From Maricaulis maris (lineage in GTDB: Bacteria; Pseudomonadota; Alphaproteobacteria; Caulobacterales; Maricaulaceae): DNA of 64,000 nt. Each line of letters opens with the position of its first letter. Position 1 is the first letter of the stretch. The stretch covers positions 1,613,501 to 1,677,500 of the forward strand of contig NZ_AP027270.1 of assembly GCF_036322705.1 (NCBI RefSeq), given 5' to 3'. Position numbers and translations under genes: made by a program. The notes beneath the pieces are model-generated. The model saw only the letters and a list, made by a program, of their open reading frames with translations. It was not told the DNA's origin and searched no databases. Shown piece after piece: positions 8,259 to 17,747 of the stretch.

Positions 8259-8942
8259 ATGCCTGATGTGATCATCCCCGGCCCGGCCGGACGGCTTGAA
8301 GGGCGCTATAGCCCGAGCGAAGACCCGACTGCTCCGATTGCCCTTATCCTGCATGCCCATCCGCTCGGCGGCGGGCATATGGAAAACCCCTCCGCGGAGA
8401 TGATGTATGACGTCTTCCGCAAGCGGGGCTTTGCCACCTTGCGGTTCAATTTCCGTGGCGTGGGCCGGTCCCAGGGCAGCTATGACCAGGGGCTCGGCGA
8501 GCTCTCCGATGCAGCCACCGTCCTCGACTGGGTCCAGGGCTATAACCAAGGTGCGCGCTTTTGTTGGGTGGCCGGTCACTCTTTCGGCGCCTGGGTCGGC
8601 ATGCAGCTTTTGATGCGTCGTCCGGAGATTGCCGGGTTCGTTTCGGTCGCTCCGCCGACCAACATGTATGACTTCACCTTCCTCGCGCCCTGCCCGGCCT
8701 CGGGCATCATTGTCCACGGCGCCGCCGACAAGATCGTGCCGCCGGATGATGTCGAGCGCGTGATGTCAAAAGTCCGCGTCCAGAAGGGCATCGAGATCAC
8801 GACCGAAGTCGTGCCCGACGCCAATCACCTCTTCTCCGATCATCTCGACGTGCTGGAAAAGCACATCGAGACCTATCTCGATGCCCACCTTCCGATGGTC
8901 GAGAAAGAACGCTCGGAACGCACGATCACCGGCAAGCGCTAG
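8259..8942 (+). CDS. Alpha/beta hydrolase family protein
   Basis: A 227-residue hydrolase of the small dienelactone-hydrolase/COG2945-like type. The nucleophile elbow is AGHSFGAW with S108; an HGAADKIVPP segment supplies the probable acid residue and DANHLFSDH the histidine. The region LHAHPLGGGHMENP after the first beta strands and NFRGVGRSQGSYDQG are characteristic of this group. No signal peptide, so cytoplasmic. It is divergent from iscR and followed by a strong terminator at 8967-8994, so it is probably a single-gene unit. Substrate unknown. The start is chosen because MPDVIIPGPAGRLEG matches the usual N-terminus of the family. Confidence 0.85.
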   Translation: MPDVIIPGPAGRLEGRYSPSEDPTAPIALILHAHPLGGGHMENPSAEMMYDVFRKRGFATLRFNFRGVGRSQGSYDQGLGELSDAATVLDWVQGYNQGARFCWVAGHSFGAWVGMQLLMRRPEIAGFVSVAPPTNMYDFTFLAPCPASGIIVHGAADKIVPPDDVERVMSKVRVQKGIEITTEVVPDANHLFSDHLDVLEKHIETYLDAHLPMVEKERSERTITGKR

Positions 8943-8966
8943 TCGCACCGCTTCATGCCGACAGCC

Positions 8967-8994
8967 AAAGCCCCGACCTGCAGGTCGGGGCTTT
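8967..8994 (+). terminator. Rho-independent terminator, bidirectional
   Basis: A perfect 28-nt palindrome: AAAGCCCCGACCTG followed directly by its reverse complement, then TTC. The stem can pair 12 bp or more. It lies 24 nt after the hydrolase stop and 25 nt beyond the anmK stop on the other strand, so it can serve both converging genes. Confidence 0.85.
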
Positions 8995-9019
8995 TTCTTG
9001 TCAGCGTGGCAGCAGGTAT

Positions 9020-10126
9020 TCAGTCCGGCCTGGAGATCCGCCCGCCCGATACCGGTGCGGATGCGCCGGTGGTCGAGGGCAGGCTGGTCGGCAGACCGGC
9101 CTCGACCCGGGCCGCGAGCCAGGCGAAGGCCTCAGCCTCCAGCAAGTCACCCCGCCAGCCGACCGACTCGACCGGCTCGGGGGTCACACCGCAGGCCTCG
9201 CCAAGCGCGCGCATCAGGGTCGGGTTGTGACGTCCACCGCCGGTCACCAGCAGCCGCAGGGGCTGACCGAGCGCCGCGAGGGCATCGGCAACGGTTCGGG
9301 CGGTAAAAGCCGTCAGCGTCGCCGCCCCATCCTCGGGCGACAGGCCCGCAACGGGATCGAGGGTAAAGTCCCAGCGGTCCAACGACTTGGGGGGCACCAG
9401 CGCGAAGAAGGAGTGCGCCAACAACTGGTCGAGCGCAGCCGGGGCGACCTGCCCGCGCGCCGCCAGCTGGCCGTCGCGATCGAATGCCTCACCGACCTCA
9501 CGCGTGCACCAGGCGTCGATCAACCCGTTGGCCGGTCCCGTATCGAATGCCACCGGGTCCGCGGTCGCACTCAGCCAGGTCACATTGGCGACCCCGCCCA
9601 GATTGAGGACCGCCAGCGGCCGATCGATATCTGACTGACGCGCCAGCGCGTCATGATAGAGCGTTGCCAGGGGGGCGCCCTGCCCGCCCTTTTCCATATC
9701 CGCAGAGCGGAAATCATGGACAACCGCGATACCGGTGGCTGCGGCCAGCGCCGGGCCGTCGCCGATCTGCAGCGTCTCCCCGACATGACCACCGGACGGC
9801 GCCTTGTGGAGAACGGTTTGACCGTGAAAGCCGACCAGGTCGATATCCGATGCCGCCAGCCCTGCCGCGTCCAGAACACGCTGGACCGCGAGTGAATGGC
9901 GCAGTGTCAGGACCCGCTCCGCCGCATCAAAACAGGGGCGATCACCGTCAAACCCCCAGGCCAGTGCGCGATCGACGGCGTCCTGAAGCGTGGCACGGTC
10001 ACTGTCTGAATAGGATTGGGTCTCACCCGGGCCGAAACGGGCAATGCGCTCCCCGTCGGTCTCGATCAGGGCGGCATCAATGCCGTCCAGCGATGTGCCG
10101 CTCATCAAGCCGATGATCCGTTTCAT
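9020..10126 (-). CDS. anmK: Anhydro-N-acetylmuramic acid kinase
   Basis: A 368-residue sugar kinase. It starts [20 protein letters not shown], the signature of AnmK, and contains the later motifs [47 protein letters not shown] and [14 protein letters not shown]. The enzyme phosphorylates 1,6-anhydro-MurNAc and opens the anhydro ring to give MurNAc-6-phosphate during peptidoglycan recycling. It is convergent with the hydrolase and divergent from tyrS with 63 nt between, an arrangement common in alphaproteobacteria. The C-terminal ~20 residues are Ser/Thr/Pro rich and look unstructured. Confidence 0.93.
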   Translation of the reverse strand: MKRIIGLMSGTSLDGIDAALIETDGERIARFGPGETQSYSDSDRATLQDAVDRALAWGFDGDRPCFDAAERVLTLRHSLAVQRVLDAAGLAASDIDLVGFHGQTVLHKAPSGGHVGETLQIGDGPALAAATGIAVVHDFRSADMEKGGQGAPLATLYHDALARQSDIDRPLAVLNLGGVANVTWLSATADPVAFDTGPANGLIDAWCTREVGEAFDRDGQLAARGQVAPAALDQLLAHSFFALVPPKSLDRWDFTLDPVAGLSPEDGAATLTAFTARTVADALAALGQPLRLLVTGGGRHNPTLMRALGEACGVTPEPVESVGWRGDLLEAEAFAWLAARVEAGLPTSLPSTTGASAPVSGGRISRPD

Positions 10127-10189
10127 GCAAGGCCCCTCTTTTCCCGGCGCGCCAGTCGACCTAGAAGCGTCTTATCAGGAGACATCTTC

Positions 10190-11437
10190 ATGAGCGATTA
10201 CAAGTCCGAACTCGTGCGCACACTGGTGGAGCGCGGCTACCACTTCCAGGCCACAGACCTGGACGGGCTGGATGCCCGCGCGAGCACCGGCATTGTCACC
10301 GGCTATATCGGCTTCGACGCCACCGCGCCGAGCCTGCATGTCGGTTCCCTGGTCCAGATCATGATGCTCCGCCGCATGCAGCAAGCCGGTCACAAACCCA
10401 TCATCCTGATGGGCGGCGGCACCTCGAAAATCGGCGACCCCTCCGGCAAGGACAAGTCGCGCTCGATGATGACCGACGACACCATCGACGCCAACAAGGC
10501 CTCGATCCTGACCGCGTTCGGAAAGCTGGTACAGATCGGCGACGGCCCGACCGACGCCCTCGTCGTGGACAATGACGACTGGCTCTCGACCTTCGGCTAT
10601 CTCGACTTCCTGCGCCGTTTCGGACCGCACTTCACCATCAATCGCATGATGACCTTCGACTCGGTCAAGCTGCGCCTCGAGCGCGAACAGCCTCTGACCT
10701 TTCTCGAGTTCAATTACATGCTGCTCCAGGCCGTCGATTTCCTCGAACTGAACCGGCGCCATGGCTGCACGCTGCAGCTCGGTGGCGGCGACCAGTGGGG
10801 CAATATCATCAATGGCGTGGAACTGTGCCGCCGGGTCGACCAGGCCGAGGTCTTCGGCTTCACCACGCCGCTGATCACCACGGCCTCCGGTGCCAAGATG
10901 GGCAAGACCGCCGACGGCGCGGTCTGGCTCAATGCCGACCAGCGCAGCCCGTATGAGTACTGGCAGTTCTGGCGCAATACCGAGGACGGCGATGTCGGTC
11001 GCTTCCTGCGCCTGTTTACCGATCTGCCGCTCGCCGAAATTGCCCAGCTTGAAGCGCTCGAGGGCGCCGGCATCAACGATGCGAAGGTCCGGCTCGCCAA
11101 TGAGGCCACCACCCTCTTGCACGGCGCCGATGCGGCCCGCGCGGCGGAAGAGACTGCGCGTCAGACCTTCGCACAGGGCGGCAGCGGGGCAGCCCTGCCG
11201 ACGGTCGAGTTCGAGGGACTGGCCGGAGGCGAGGTCACACTGGCGAGCCTGTTCGTGGCGGCCGGTCTGGCGGCCTCCAATGGCGAGATGAAACGGCATA
11301 TCAAGGCGGGCGCCGCGAAGGTCAACGACCAGACCCTCACCGACATCGCCGCCCTGGCCGGCGGCTCGGATATCGTTGACGGCGCCATCAAGCTGTCGAT
11401 TGGCAAGAAGCGCCACGCCCTCGCCAAACCGATCTGA
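10190..11437 (+). CDS. tyrS: Tyrosine--tRNA ligase
   Basis: A 415-residue class I aminoacyl-tRNA synthetase. The HIGH-like motif is LHVGS, the KMSKS-like motif is KMGKT, and [14 protein letters not shown] plus [12 protein letters not shown] are TyrRS signatures. The last ~70 residues form an S4 RNA-binding domain ([25 protein letters not shown]). The start at 10190 is chosen because AGGAGA lies just upstream and [16 protein letters not shown] is the usual N-terminus; the open frame upstream carries no homology. Divergent from anmK, tail to tail with the next gene with only 16 nt between the stops and no clear terminator. Confidence 0.96.
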   Translation: MSDYKSELVRTLVERGYHFQATDLDGLDARASTGIVTGYIGFDATAPSLHVGSLVQIMMLRRMQQAGHKPIILMGGGTSKIGDPSGKDKSRSMMTDDTIDANKASILTAFGKLVQIGDGPTDALVVDNDDWLSTFGYLDFLRRFGPHFTINRMMTFDSVKLRLEREQPLTFLEFNYMLLQAVDFLELNRRHGCTLQLGGGDQWGNIINGVELCRRVDQAEVFGFTTPLITTASGAKMGKTADGAVWLNADQRSPYEYWQFWRNTEDGDVGRFLRLFTDLPLAEIAQLEALEGAGINDAKVRLANEATTLLHGADAARAAEETARQTFAQGGSGAALPTVEFEGLAGGEVTLASLFVAAGLAASNGEMKRHIKAGAAKVNDQTLTDIAALAGGSDIVDGAIKLSIGKKRHALAKPI

Positions 11438-11453
11438 TCGCTAGCCTGGCCGG

Positions 11454-14400
11454 TCAGTCCGGCCCGCCATCCGGCACAGGTTCGGGTTCGGGCTCGGGCT
11501 CGGGCTCAGGCTCAGGATCGGGTTCTGACCCCGGCGTCGCAGCGCCGGACGCGTCAGAAGCGTCGCCCGCATCGCCCGCGTCAGGGAAAACCGCGCCTTC
11601 CTCGGACGACACGGTGTCGCCGGTCGCGGGTTCCGGCGGGCTTGTCTCATCGGCTCGATCCCGGGCCGCGCGCTCGGCAGCTGTGCCCTCGAACATGCGC
11701 CGGAAGACGCCGGGCGCGAGCGCTGCGAGAGGATTGGCAAACACCGTCAGGCTGTCGAACGGACCCTCCACCGAGTAGGTGATCCCGATCACCCCCTCGC
11801 CGGGCCGGGACACCAGCACCTCGCCAATGACGGGCAGCCCGCCAAACAGGGAATTGATGACATAGGACGGCGCCAGATTGCCATCGATGGCGGCATGGCG
11901 CTGGACGAAGTCGACTGTGCCCGATGCGGTCACACCAAGGGCACTGCCGCGGGCGCGCGCATCCTCGATCGTCAGCAGGCCGTCCTGATAGGCAATATCG
12001 GCATCGACCGCGTCGAAACTGATACCGTCCCCGTTCAGCAGCGCGCCCAGCCCCTGAAAGGAACCGGCGGCGAGGATCCGCGCCAGAACCGGCACCTGGA
12101 CTAGCGTGAGATCACGAACCTCGACCCGCGCAGTCAGCGGCCCCTCGGCACCAAGCGGCGGAGCACTGCCGAGGACAGAAACCAGGCCACCGCGGGCATA
12201 GCCCTCGATCCCGACGAGGGCGGAGACCCGCTCAAGCGACTGCGCATCAATCCTGAATTGGCGCTCCCCGCCAGCCTCACTCGCGCCGAACGATGCCTGG
12301 AACGGGCCCTCAGCGGCATTGCCCGACAGCGAAACCGCGCGAATGCCGGCCTCTTCGCTACGCCAGATCAGATTGAACTGATCAAGCACGCTCTGCTCGG
12401 ACAGGACCAGACGACCGACCGTGACCTGAAGGGAGAGTGGAAAGGATATCCCGCCCTGCCCGCCAAGCGAGGTTACCGAGGGCATCAGCGAGCTGATGTC
12501 TGCATACTGTCCCGTCAGCCGAACCCGCAGCGGGTCGCCCGGATCGAGCGGCGGGGTGACGTCGCCGGATACGTCGACCAGGCCCTCGACGAAGAGGCGG
12601 TCGACGGTGATATCGCGCAGGCTGCCATCGGCTCCCAGCACGGCGCCGGCCTCAAGTTGGGCGCCCTCGGCGTCCAGTCGGAGCGCGTTCAGATCATAGC
12701 CGCCATCATCACGCCGGGCGAGACCGAGAGAGGCCCGGCCCGCTTGCCCGGCCTCCTTGCTCCACACCCCGCCGGGCGCCTCGATCAGGGCATTGAGGAG
12801 GTCCGCCTCAATCTGCACCGAGCGAAAGTCGAGCCCGTTTGAAACCGCCTCCGCCGCGATCCGAATCGTACCGTCCAGATAGCGGCGGGCTGGCAGGTTG
12901 AAACGATCCAGCGTGCGCGCATTGATCTCGGTCTCCAGTCCGATCCGGGTGGAGGGACTGTCATCGCTCCGGCCGAATGTCTCGCGCCAGTCGATCCGGA
13001 CCGGCGCGTCAAAGAGACGAGCGGTTCCCTCTGCCTGCAGGCCTGCCTGGCTCGCACGAATGCTGACCTCACCCTCGGTGAGCGCGTAATCGGTGCCCGG
13101 AACATCAAGGGACGCATTCGAGAAGTGACCGTCGATGAAAAACGCGATCTCTTCGGGATCGACCTCGGTCAGCATGGCGCGGCGAATGTCGAAACGCATC
13201 TCGCCCTCGCCACCGATCAGGTCCGGGTCCAGGCCATAATCCGACACGAGAAAGAGCGGATCCTCATCTATCAGCGCAAGGATGTCAGAGGCCTGACCGC
13301 GCACCAGGCCACCATAGCGGGCCATGGCTCCCTTCGGATTGAGCCGGGGCAGATCGACGAACCCTTCGCTGACCTCAAGCTCACCCAGCCTGCCGCTATC
13401 CATCGTTACTTCAAACGCATTGCCGCGAAGGACAGCGGAGCCGCGGGCCTCCGTGATTGCCGTCATCGTGGAAATATAGCGCACATGAGCGTCTTCAAAG
13501 TCGAAGCTCAAACTCATGCGATCATTCTCGAGCACCCCGGCGTCAATCGCCGAGGCAGGCAGGTCGAGATCGAAGCGCGCATTGTAGAAGCGCCCCCCGA
13601 GAATGCCCTCGCTGACCCATTCACGACCGCCATCAGCAAGAACAACGGGCCAGTACGCCAGGACAGTCTCTGGCTGGACGTCACCGACGATCGGTCCGGT
13701 CAGCTGAAGATTGGGCAGCCAGGTACCGTCCGGGCGCTGCTCCAGTTGCACGCCGCCGGCCAGCTCCGCCCGGATCGTATCGATCTCGACATCGAGACGG
13801 TCGAGTGTCACGGCGAACTCGTCGAGCCGGATTTCACCCGAGGCCGCCAGCAACCCCCACTCCGGCGCCCGCTCGAAGATCGGGCCGATATCGACGAAGC
13901 CCTCGCCAATGGCGAGCTGGAAACGCGCCCGCGTCGGCAGAGCGCCTTGATAGGCCCCGATCTCGGTCAGTCGACCCTCAATGGACGCCGCGAACAGATC
14001 GGACGTCACCCGGCCTCCATGCAGCGTCAGGACCCGCTCGACGGGATCGAAACTGGCGTAAAGATTGGCTCCGGCGAAGTCATGCACGGCACCATCGACG
14101 AGGATGGTCCCGGCCCCCGCCTCGAGTTGCAGCGATGCCGTCCGGATACCGCTTTCACGGGTGGCGTCCACGACGAAATCGAGGCTGATCGGCGCATCCA
14201 GTGCACGCAGGGCAGAGGCCGGCCCGCTGTCCGGTATGATGCCGGCTGGTGAGAGCCCGTCGAAACTCATCTCCAGCAGCAGGCTTTCCAGATTGGCGCC
14301 CGCCCGCAATCGCAGCTCGACCGGTGCAAAACCAGACGGCGTTGCCAACCGGCCTTCAAGCTCGGCCAGGAGTCGCGTGTCGTCGCGGTCAAGGATGACG

Positions 14401-15020
14401 CCGGCGGAGTCGATGAACCAGGCCAGTCCGGCCACATCATCGACCAGGCGGACCGCAGCATTGGAAATGTTGAGGCGCCGCAGACGGCCGAGCGAGCCGG
14501 GCGCATCGGGTGAGGCCAGGATTTCAAACAGGGAGGCGCTGTCATCGCCGCCCCGGGCCGGCAGGCGCGCGGTCGAGGCCACCCGTTCGACACCGCCAAG
14601 GCCCGCGGCCACCGCACCATCGGCCCGACGCACGATCGAAACCGACCCGCCATCAATGGTCAGCGCGACCGGCTCGATCCGGCCGAAGATCAGCGCGTCG
14701 GCGGCCAGACCGGCTTCAATGCGCGGGGCCCGGGTGACCACTTCACCGGAGCGCTCGGCAATGGTGACATCCGTCGCGACCAGCACGATGGCGCGGCTCG
14801 CGGGATCAAACCGCGCCTGCAAACTGCCCAGCGCCACCACCTCGCCCTCGAAGGCTGATGCCAGCATGGACTGGGCATCCTCGCGCAGGAATTCGAGCTC
14901 GACAGGGCCTGAAGACAGCCGCCAAAGGACGAATCCCACGCCGAAGATCACCAGCGCCAGCAGGGCGGCGACGGCCTCGAGCAGGTAGATCAACGTCCAT
15001 TTGGCTGACTTGCGCAGCAT
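11454..15020 (-). CDS. Large AsmA/YhdP-like (DUF3971) envelope protein
   Basis: An 1188-residue protein with one N-terminal membrane anchor (about residues 10-33) followed by a very long, repetitive beta-rich periplasmic region. The N-terminal LSSGPVELEFLREDAQSMLAS and the C-terminal block SLFGGLPVIGEVLVSRPGEGV with GITYSVEGPFDSLTVFANPLAALAPG fit the AsmA-like/YhdP group with DUF3971. Related proteins form bridge-like structures implicated in phospholipid transport to the outer membrane. The last ~55 residues are low complexity, ending in an (Glu/Asp-Pro)n run encoded by eight hexamers. Convergent with tyrS and divergent from bcp (103 nt). Confidence 0.85.
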   Translation of the reverse strand: MLRKSAKWTLIYLLEAVAALLALVIFGVGFVLWRLSSGPVELEFLREDAQSMLASAFEGEVVALGSLQARFDPASRAIVLVATDVTIAERSGEVVTRAPRIEAGLAADALIFGRIEPVALTIDGGSVSIVRRADGAVAAGLGGVERVASTARLPARGGDDSASLFEILASPDAPGSLGRLRRLNISNAAVRLVDDVAGLAWFIDSAGVILDRDDTRLLAELEGRLATPSGFAPVELRLRAGANLESLLLEMSFDGLSPAGIIPDSGPASALRALDAPISLDFVVDATRESGIRTASLQLEAGAGTILVDGAVHDFAGANLYASFDPVERVLTLHGGRVTSDLFAASIEGRLTEIGAYQGALPTRARFQLAIGEGFVDIGPIFERAPEWGLLAASGEIRLDEFAVTLDRLDVEIDTIRAELAGGVQLEQRPDGTWLPNLQLTGPIVGDVQPETVLAYWPVVLADGGREWVSEGILGGRFYNARFDLDLPASAIDAGVLENDRMSLSFDFEDAHVRYISTMTAITEARGSAVLRGNAFEVTMDSGRLGELEVSEGFVDLPRLNPKGAMARYGGLVRGQASDILALIDEDPLFLVSDYGLDPDLIGGEGEMRFDIRRAMLTEVDPEEIAFFIDGHFSNASLDVPGTDYALTEGEVSIRASQAGLQAEGTARLFDAPVRIDWRETFGRSDDSPSTRIGLETEINARTLDRFNLPARRYLDGTIRIAAEAVSNGLDFRSVQIEADLLNALIEAPGGVWSKEAGQAGRASLGLARRDDGGYDLNALRLDAEGAQLEAGAVLGADGSLRDITVDRLFVEGLVDVSGDVTPPLDPGDPLRVRLTGQYADISSLMPSVTSLGGQGGISFPLSLQVTVGRLVLSEQSVLDQFNLIWRSEEAGIRAVSLSGNAAEGPFQASFGASEAGGERQFRIDAQSLERVSALVGIEGYARGGLVSVLGSAPPLGAEGPLTARVEVRDLTLVQVPVLARILAAGSFQGLGALLNGDGISFDAVDADIAYQDGLLTIEDARARGSALGVTASGTVDFVQRHAAIDGNLAPSYVINSLFGGLPVIGEVLVSRPGEGVIGITYSVEGPFDSLTVFANPLAALAPGVFRRMFEGTAAERAARDRADETSPPEPATGDTVSSEEGAVFPDAGDAGDASDASGAATPGSEPDPEPEPEPEPEPEPVPDGGPD
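11479..11526 (-). repeat. Hexanucleotide tandem repeat encoding (Glu/Asp-Pro)n
   Basis: Eight consecutive 6-bp units of the form GGNTCN on the plus strand (GGTTCG twice, GGCTCG twice, GGCTCA twice, GGATCG, GGTTCT). They encode the Pro-Glu tail near the C-terminus of the AsmA/YhdP-like protein. Because the unit is a multiple of three, changes in copy number would keep the frame and only lengthen or shorten the tail. Confidence 0.85.
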
Positions 15021-15123
15021 TCAGACCGCCCCTCCCGCAGTCCACACACTGGACGTGGCGGGCTGGAGACGCACATTACACGGCCAGGACGACCTTGCAG
15101 GCATAACCAGACAGGGGAATGAC

Positions 15124-15594
15124 ATGACTGAACTCAAAACCGGCGACCTTGCTCCGACGTTCAAACGACCCGCCGACGGCGGTGAAGAGATCGATCTTGC
15201 CGCTTTGCGTGGCCAGATCGTCGTCTTGTATCTTTACCCCAAGGACGACACACCCGGCTGCACCACCGAGGCGCTCGATTTCACGGCAGCCGCGCCCGCG
15301 TTTGGCGAAGCCGGCGCGATCGTCATCGGCATGTCCAAGGATAGCGTCAAAAAGCATGACAATTTCAAGGCCAAACATGGGTTGCAGGTGCGTCTCGTGT
15401 CGGATCCGGACGCGGAAGTGATCGACGCTTACGGCTCCTGGGTGCTCAAGAAACTCTATGGCCGGGAGTATATGGGCATCGATCGCTCGACCTTCCTGAT
15501 CGACCGCGAGGGTCGCATTGCGCGGATTTGGCACAAGGTGAAGGTCAAGGGCCATGTCGATGAAGTCCTCGCCGCCGTGCGCGACCTTGGCTGA
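15124..15594 (+). CDS. bcp: Thioredoxin-dependent peroxiredoxin, Bcp/PrxQ family
   Basis: A 156-residue peroxiredoxin. YPKDDTPGCTTEALDF carries the peroxidatic cysteine. The usual resolving Cys five residues on (CTTEAC in Bcp) is replaced by leucine here (CTTEAL), so this is the 1-Cys-like version or uses a different resolving partner. STFLIDREGRIARIWHKVKVKGH is typical of the C-terminal half. It reduces hydroperoxides in the cytoplasm. The start at 15124 follows AGGGGA and gives the usual N-terminus MTELKTGDLAPTF. The 3' end overlaps the probable start of the next gene, suggesting a two-gene unit. Confidence 0.93.
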   Translation: MTELKTGDLAPTFKRPADGGEEIDLAALRGQIVVLYLYPKDDTPGCTTEALDFTAAAPAFGEAGAIVIGMSKDSVKKHDNFKAKHGLQVRLVSDPDAEVIDAYGSWVLKKLYGREYMGIDRSTFLIDREGRIARIWHKVKVKGHVDEVLAAVRDLG

Positions 15595-16402
15595 TCCATC
15601 GGACATAACAGCGCTTGCGCGAAGTGTGCTGGCGACGGCAGATCCGGTTGCCAAGTCAGACCGGGCCCGGGAGGTCGCCGCGATCTGGCGCAGCGGGACG
15701 TGCGCCTTGCCGGCCCGCGCCGGGCGCCCGCCGGATCCGCCGGCACGGCCGGCCCGACCGGTTCTGGTTGCGCCCGGCGATGTCCCGCGTCGTCGCCTGA
15801 ACAGTCCGGACGGGCGCATCGCGCTGCTCCACGCGGTCGCTCATATCGAGTTCAATGCGATCGACCTCGCCTTCGACATGGTGGCCCGCTACGCCACCGA
15901 CGCGGCGCTCTGCGACGCGACCCGCAACGCTTTCGTCAGCGACTGGGTCGGCGTCGGCGATGACGAGGCCCGGCACTTCCGCCTTGTCACCACACGCCTC
16001 GCCGAGCTCGACGCCGCCTATGGTGATTTTCCGGCCCATAACGGCCTTTGGGACGCCGCCATGGCGACGCGCGACTCGCTGGCGGCGCGGCTGGCGGTCG
16101 CGCCGCTGGTCCTGGAAGCGCGCGGCCTTGACGTCACACCCGGCATGATCGACCGGCTCACCTCTGCCGGGGATGCCGAGAGTGCCGCCTGCCTGCGCAT
16201 TATCTATGCCGAGGAAATCGGGCATGTCGCAGCTGGCGCGCGCTGGTTCCGGCATGTCGCCGAGCGGGCCGGCGAAGACCCGGTTACCTTGTTCCAGACG
16301 CTTGTTCGCCAACAATTTCCCGGTGGCCTCAAGCCACCGTTCAACGCCGCGGCCCGGCTCCAGGCCGATCTGACGCCTGATTTCTACGAAAGCCTCGCCT
16401 GA
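15554..16402 (+). CDS. DUF455 ferritin-like protein
   Basis: Up to 282 residues. The core from VLATADPVAKSDRAREVAAIW onward matches the DUF455 family of ferritin-like helical proteins: HAVAHIEFNAIDLAFDM and DEARHF provide the carboxylate/histidine pairs expected for a di-metal site, and YAEEIGHVAAGARWF the second half. Function in bacteria is unknown; metal-dependent oxidase activity is plausible. The start is uncertain: ATG 15554 or 15560 overlap bcp by 35-41 nt, while a TTG at 15587 would overlap only by the stop region and give an N-terminus closer to the family. Likely co-transcribed with bcp. Confidence 0.85.
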   Translation: MSMKSSPPCATLADPSDITALARSVLATADPVAKSDRAREVAAIWRSGTCALPARAGRPPDPPARPARPVLVAPGDVPRRRLNSPDGRIALLHAVAHIEFNAIDLAFDMVARYATDAALCDATRNAFVSDWVGVGDDEARHFRLVTTRLAELDAAYGDFPAHNGLWDAAMATRDSLAARLAVAPLVLEARGLDVTPGMIDRLTSAGDAESAACLRIIYAEEIGHVAAGARWFRHVAERAGEDPVTLFQTLVRQQFPGGLKPPFNAAARLQADLTPDFYESLA

Positions 16403-16502
16403 TCCGGCGCATCTCTTGCATCGGCTTGTTGATATTCGGACCCGATTTGTGTCACATGCTCGCCTTGGGGTTCGGGGCAACCATAACTGAACGGCGTATT
16501 GG

Positions 16503-17747
16503 ATGTTCACACGAGTGAAAGAAGCTGTTTGGGGAACGGCTCAACGCTGGTTTCCGGACCGGCAGATCTACCATCGTTCCGATGGTCAGGTCCGCTACTT
16601 CGCGATCTCCACGACGGTTCAGATTTCAGCCCTCATGGGGGCGACTGTCCTGGCCGGCTGGCTTTGTTTCTCCACGGTCTCTGTGGCCTTCCATGGCCAG
16701 GCCATGGCCGCCAAGGAACATGAGATCGAACGCGAACGTCTTGAATCCCACCGTCTCGTCGCCGAAGCCCGTGCGACTGAAGCGACCGCCATCTCGCTGA
16801 TGGAATCGCGGATGGAGGAGTTCGACCGCACCGCCTACGAATTCCAGATGCGCCACGAGACCCTGCGTCAGCTCGTCGAATTTGCCGAGCAGTTGACGGG
16901 TCAGGAGATGGAGCCCTCTCCCGCGCTTGATGATGGTCGTGTCCTGATGGCGGCAACGCCGGCTGACCCGACCCCGCGCGAAGCCCGTGACCCGCTGATT
17001 GCGATTGCTGCCACGGCCTCCGGCGAGCCGGAAGACCAGGTGACCTATCTGATGGGCGAGCAGGACAGCGTCCTCGCCCAGGCCGAGGATGCAACGGAAG
17101 CCCGCCTGCAGAACCTGCGCGCTGTCCTGCGTCTGACCGGCCTCGATCTCGAAGCCGTGATCGCCGACAACCGGGACAGCACAGAGACCGGCGGCCCCTT
17201 CATTCCGCTCTCCGAGTCGGATGCCTTTGCCAACGCCTCTTCGGTCAATCTTGACCAGGCCTTCTCCAGCCGGATCACGCGGATTGCTTCGCGACTCCTC
17301 GAAGTCGAAGAACTGGAAGAGTTTGTCCAGGCGGGACCGCTGGGCGAGCCGGTCGGCGACACCTACCGGCAAACCAGTGATTTCGGCGTCCGCATTGATC
17401 CGTTCAACGGCCGGCCGACCTCCCACCGCGGCATGGACTTCGCGGCCTACCGCCGGGCACCGATCCAGGCGACCGGTCCCGGGCGGGTTGTTTACGCCGG
17501 CTGGCGTGGCGGCTATGGTCGTACTGTGGAAATCGATCATGGCTACGGGTTCCTGACCCGGTATGGACATCTCCACGAAATCGACGTGCGGCGTGGTGAT
17601 ACTGTGGAACGCGGACAGCGTATCGGGGGGATGGGGTCCACGGGTCGCAGTACGGCCACGCACCTGCACTATGAAATCTGGTATAACGGATCGGCAATCG
17701 ATCCTGAGCGTTTATTGAGAGCTGGCCAATATGTTCAACAAGGGTAA
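16503..17747 (+). CDS. M23-family (LytM) metallopeptidase, membrane anchored
   Basis: A 414-residue protein with a short cytoplasmic N-terminus, one membrane segment (about 36-60), a helical coiled-coil region (about 66-135 with Glu/Arg-rich heptads), a linker, and a C-terminal M23 domain. Zinc ligands are intact: H308 and D312 in SHRGMDFA, and H387/H389 in THLHYEIWYNG, so it should be an active peptidoglycan endopeptidase rather than an EnvC-like activator. Its end overlaps the bactofilin gene by 17 nt. In Caulobacter and Helicobacter, M23 enzymes encoded beside bactofilins act in local cell-wall growth and shape, which is the inferred role. Confidence 0.92.
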   Translation: MFTRVKEAVWGTAQRWFPDRQIYHRSDGQVRYFAISTTVQISALMGATVLAGWLCFSTVSVAFHGQAMAAKEHEIERERLESHRLVAEARATEATAISLMESRMEEFDRTAYEFQMRHETLRQLVEFAEQLTGQEMEPSPALDDGRVLMAATPADPTPREARDPLIAIAATASGEPEDQVTYLMGEQDSVLAQAEDATEARLQNLRAVLRLTGLDLEAVIADNRDSTETGGPFIPLSESDAFANASSVNLDQAFSSRITRIASRLLEVEELEEFVQAGPLGEPVGDTYRQTSDFGVRIDPFNGRPTSHRGMDFAAYRRAPIQATGPGRVVYAGWRGGYGRTVEIDHGYGFLTRYGHLHEIDVRRGDTVERGQRIGGMGSTGRSTATHLHYEIWYNGSAIDPERLLRAGQYVQQG

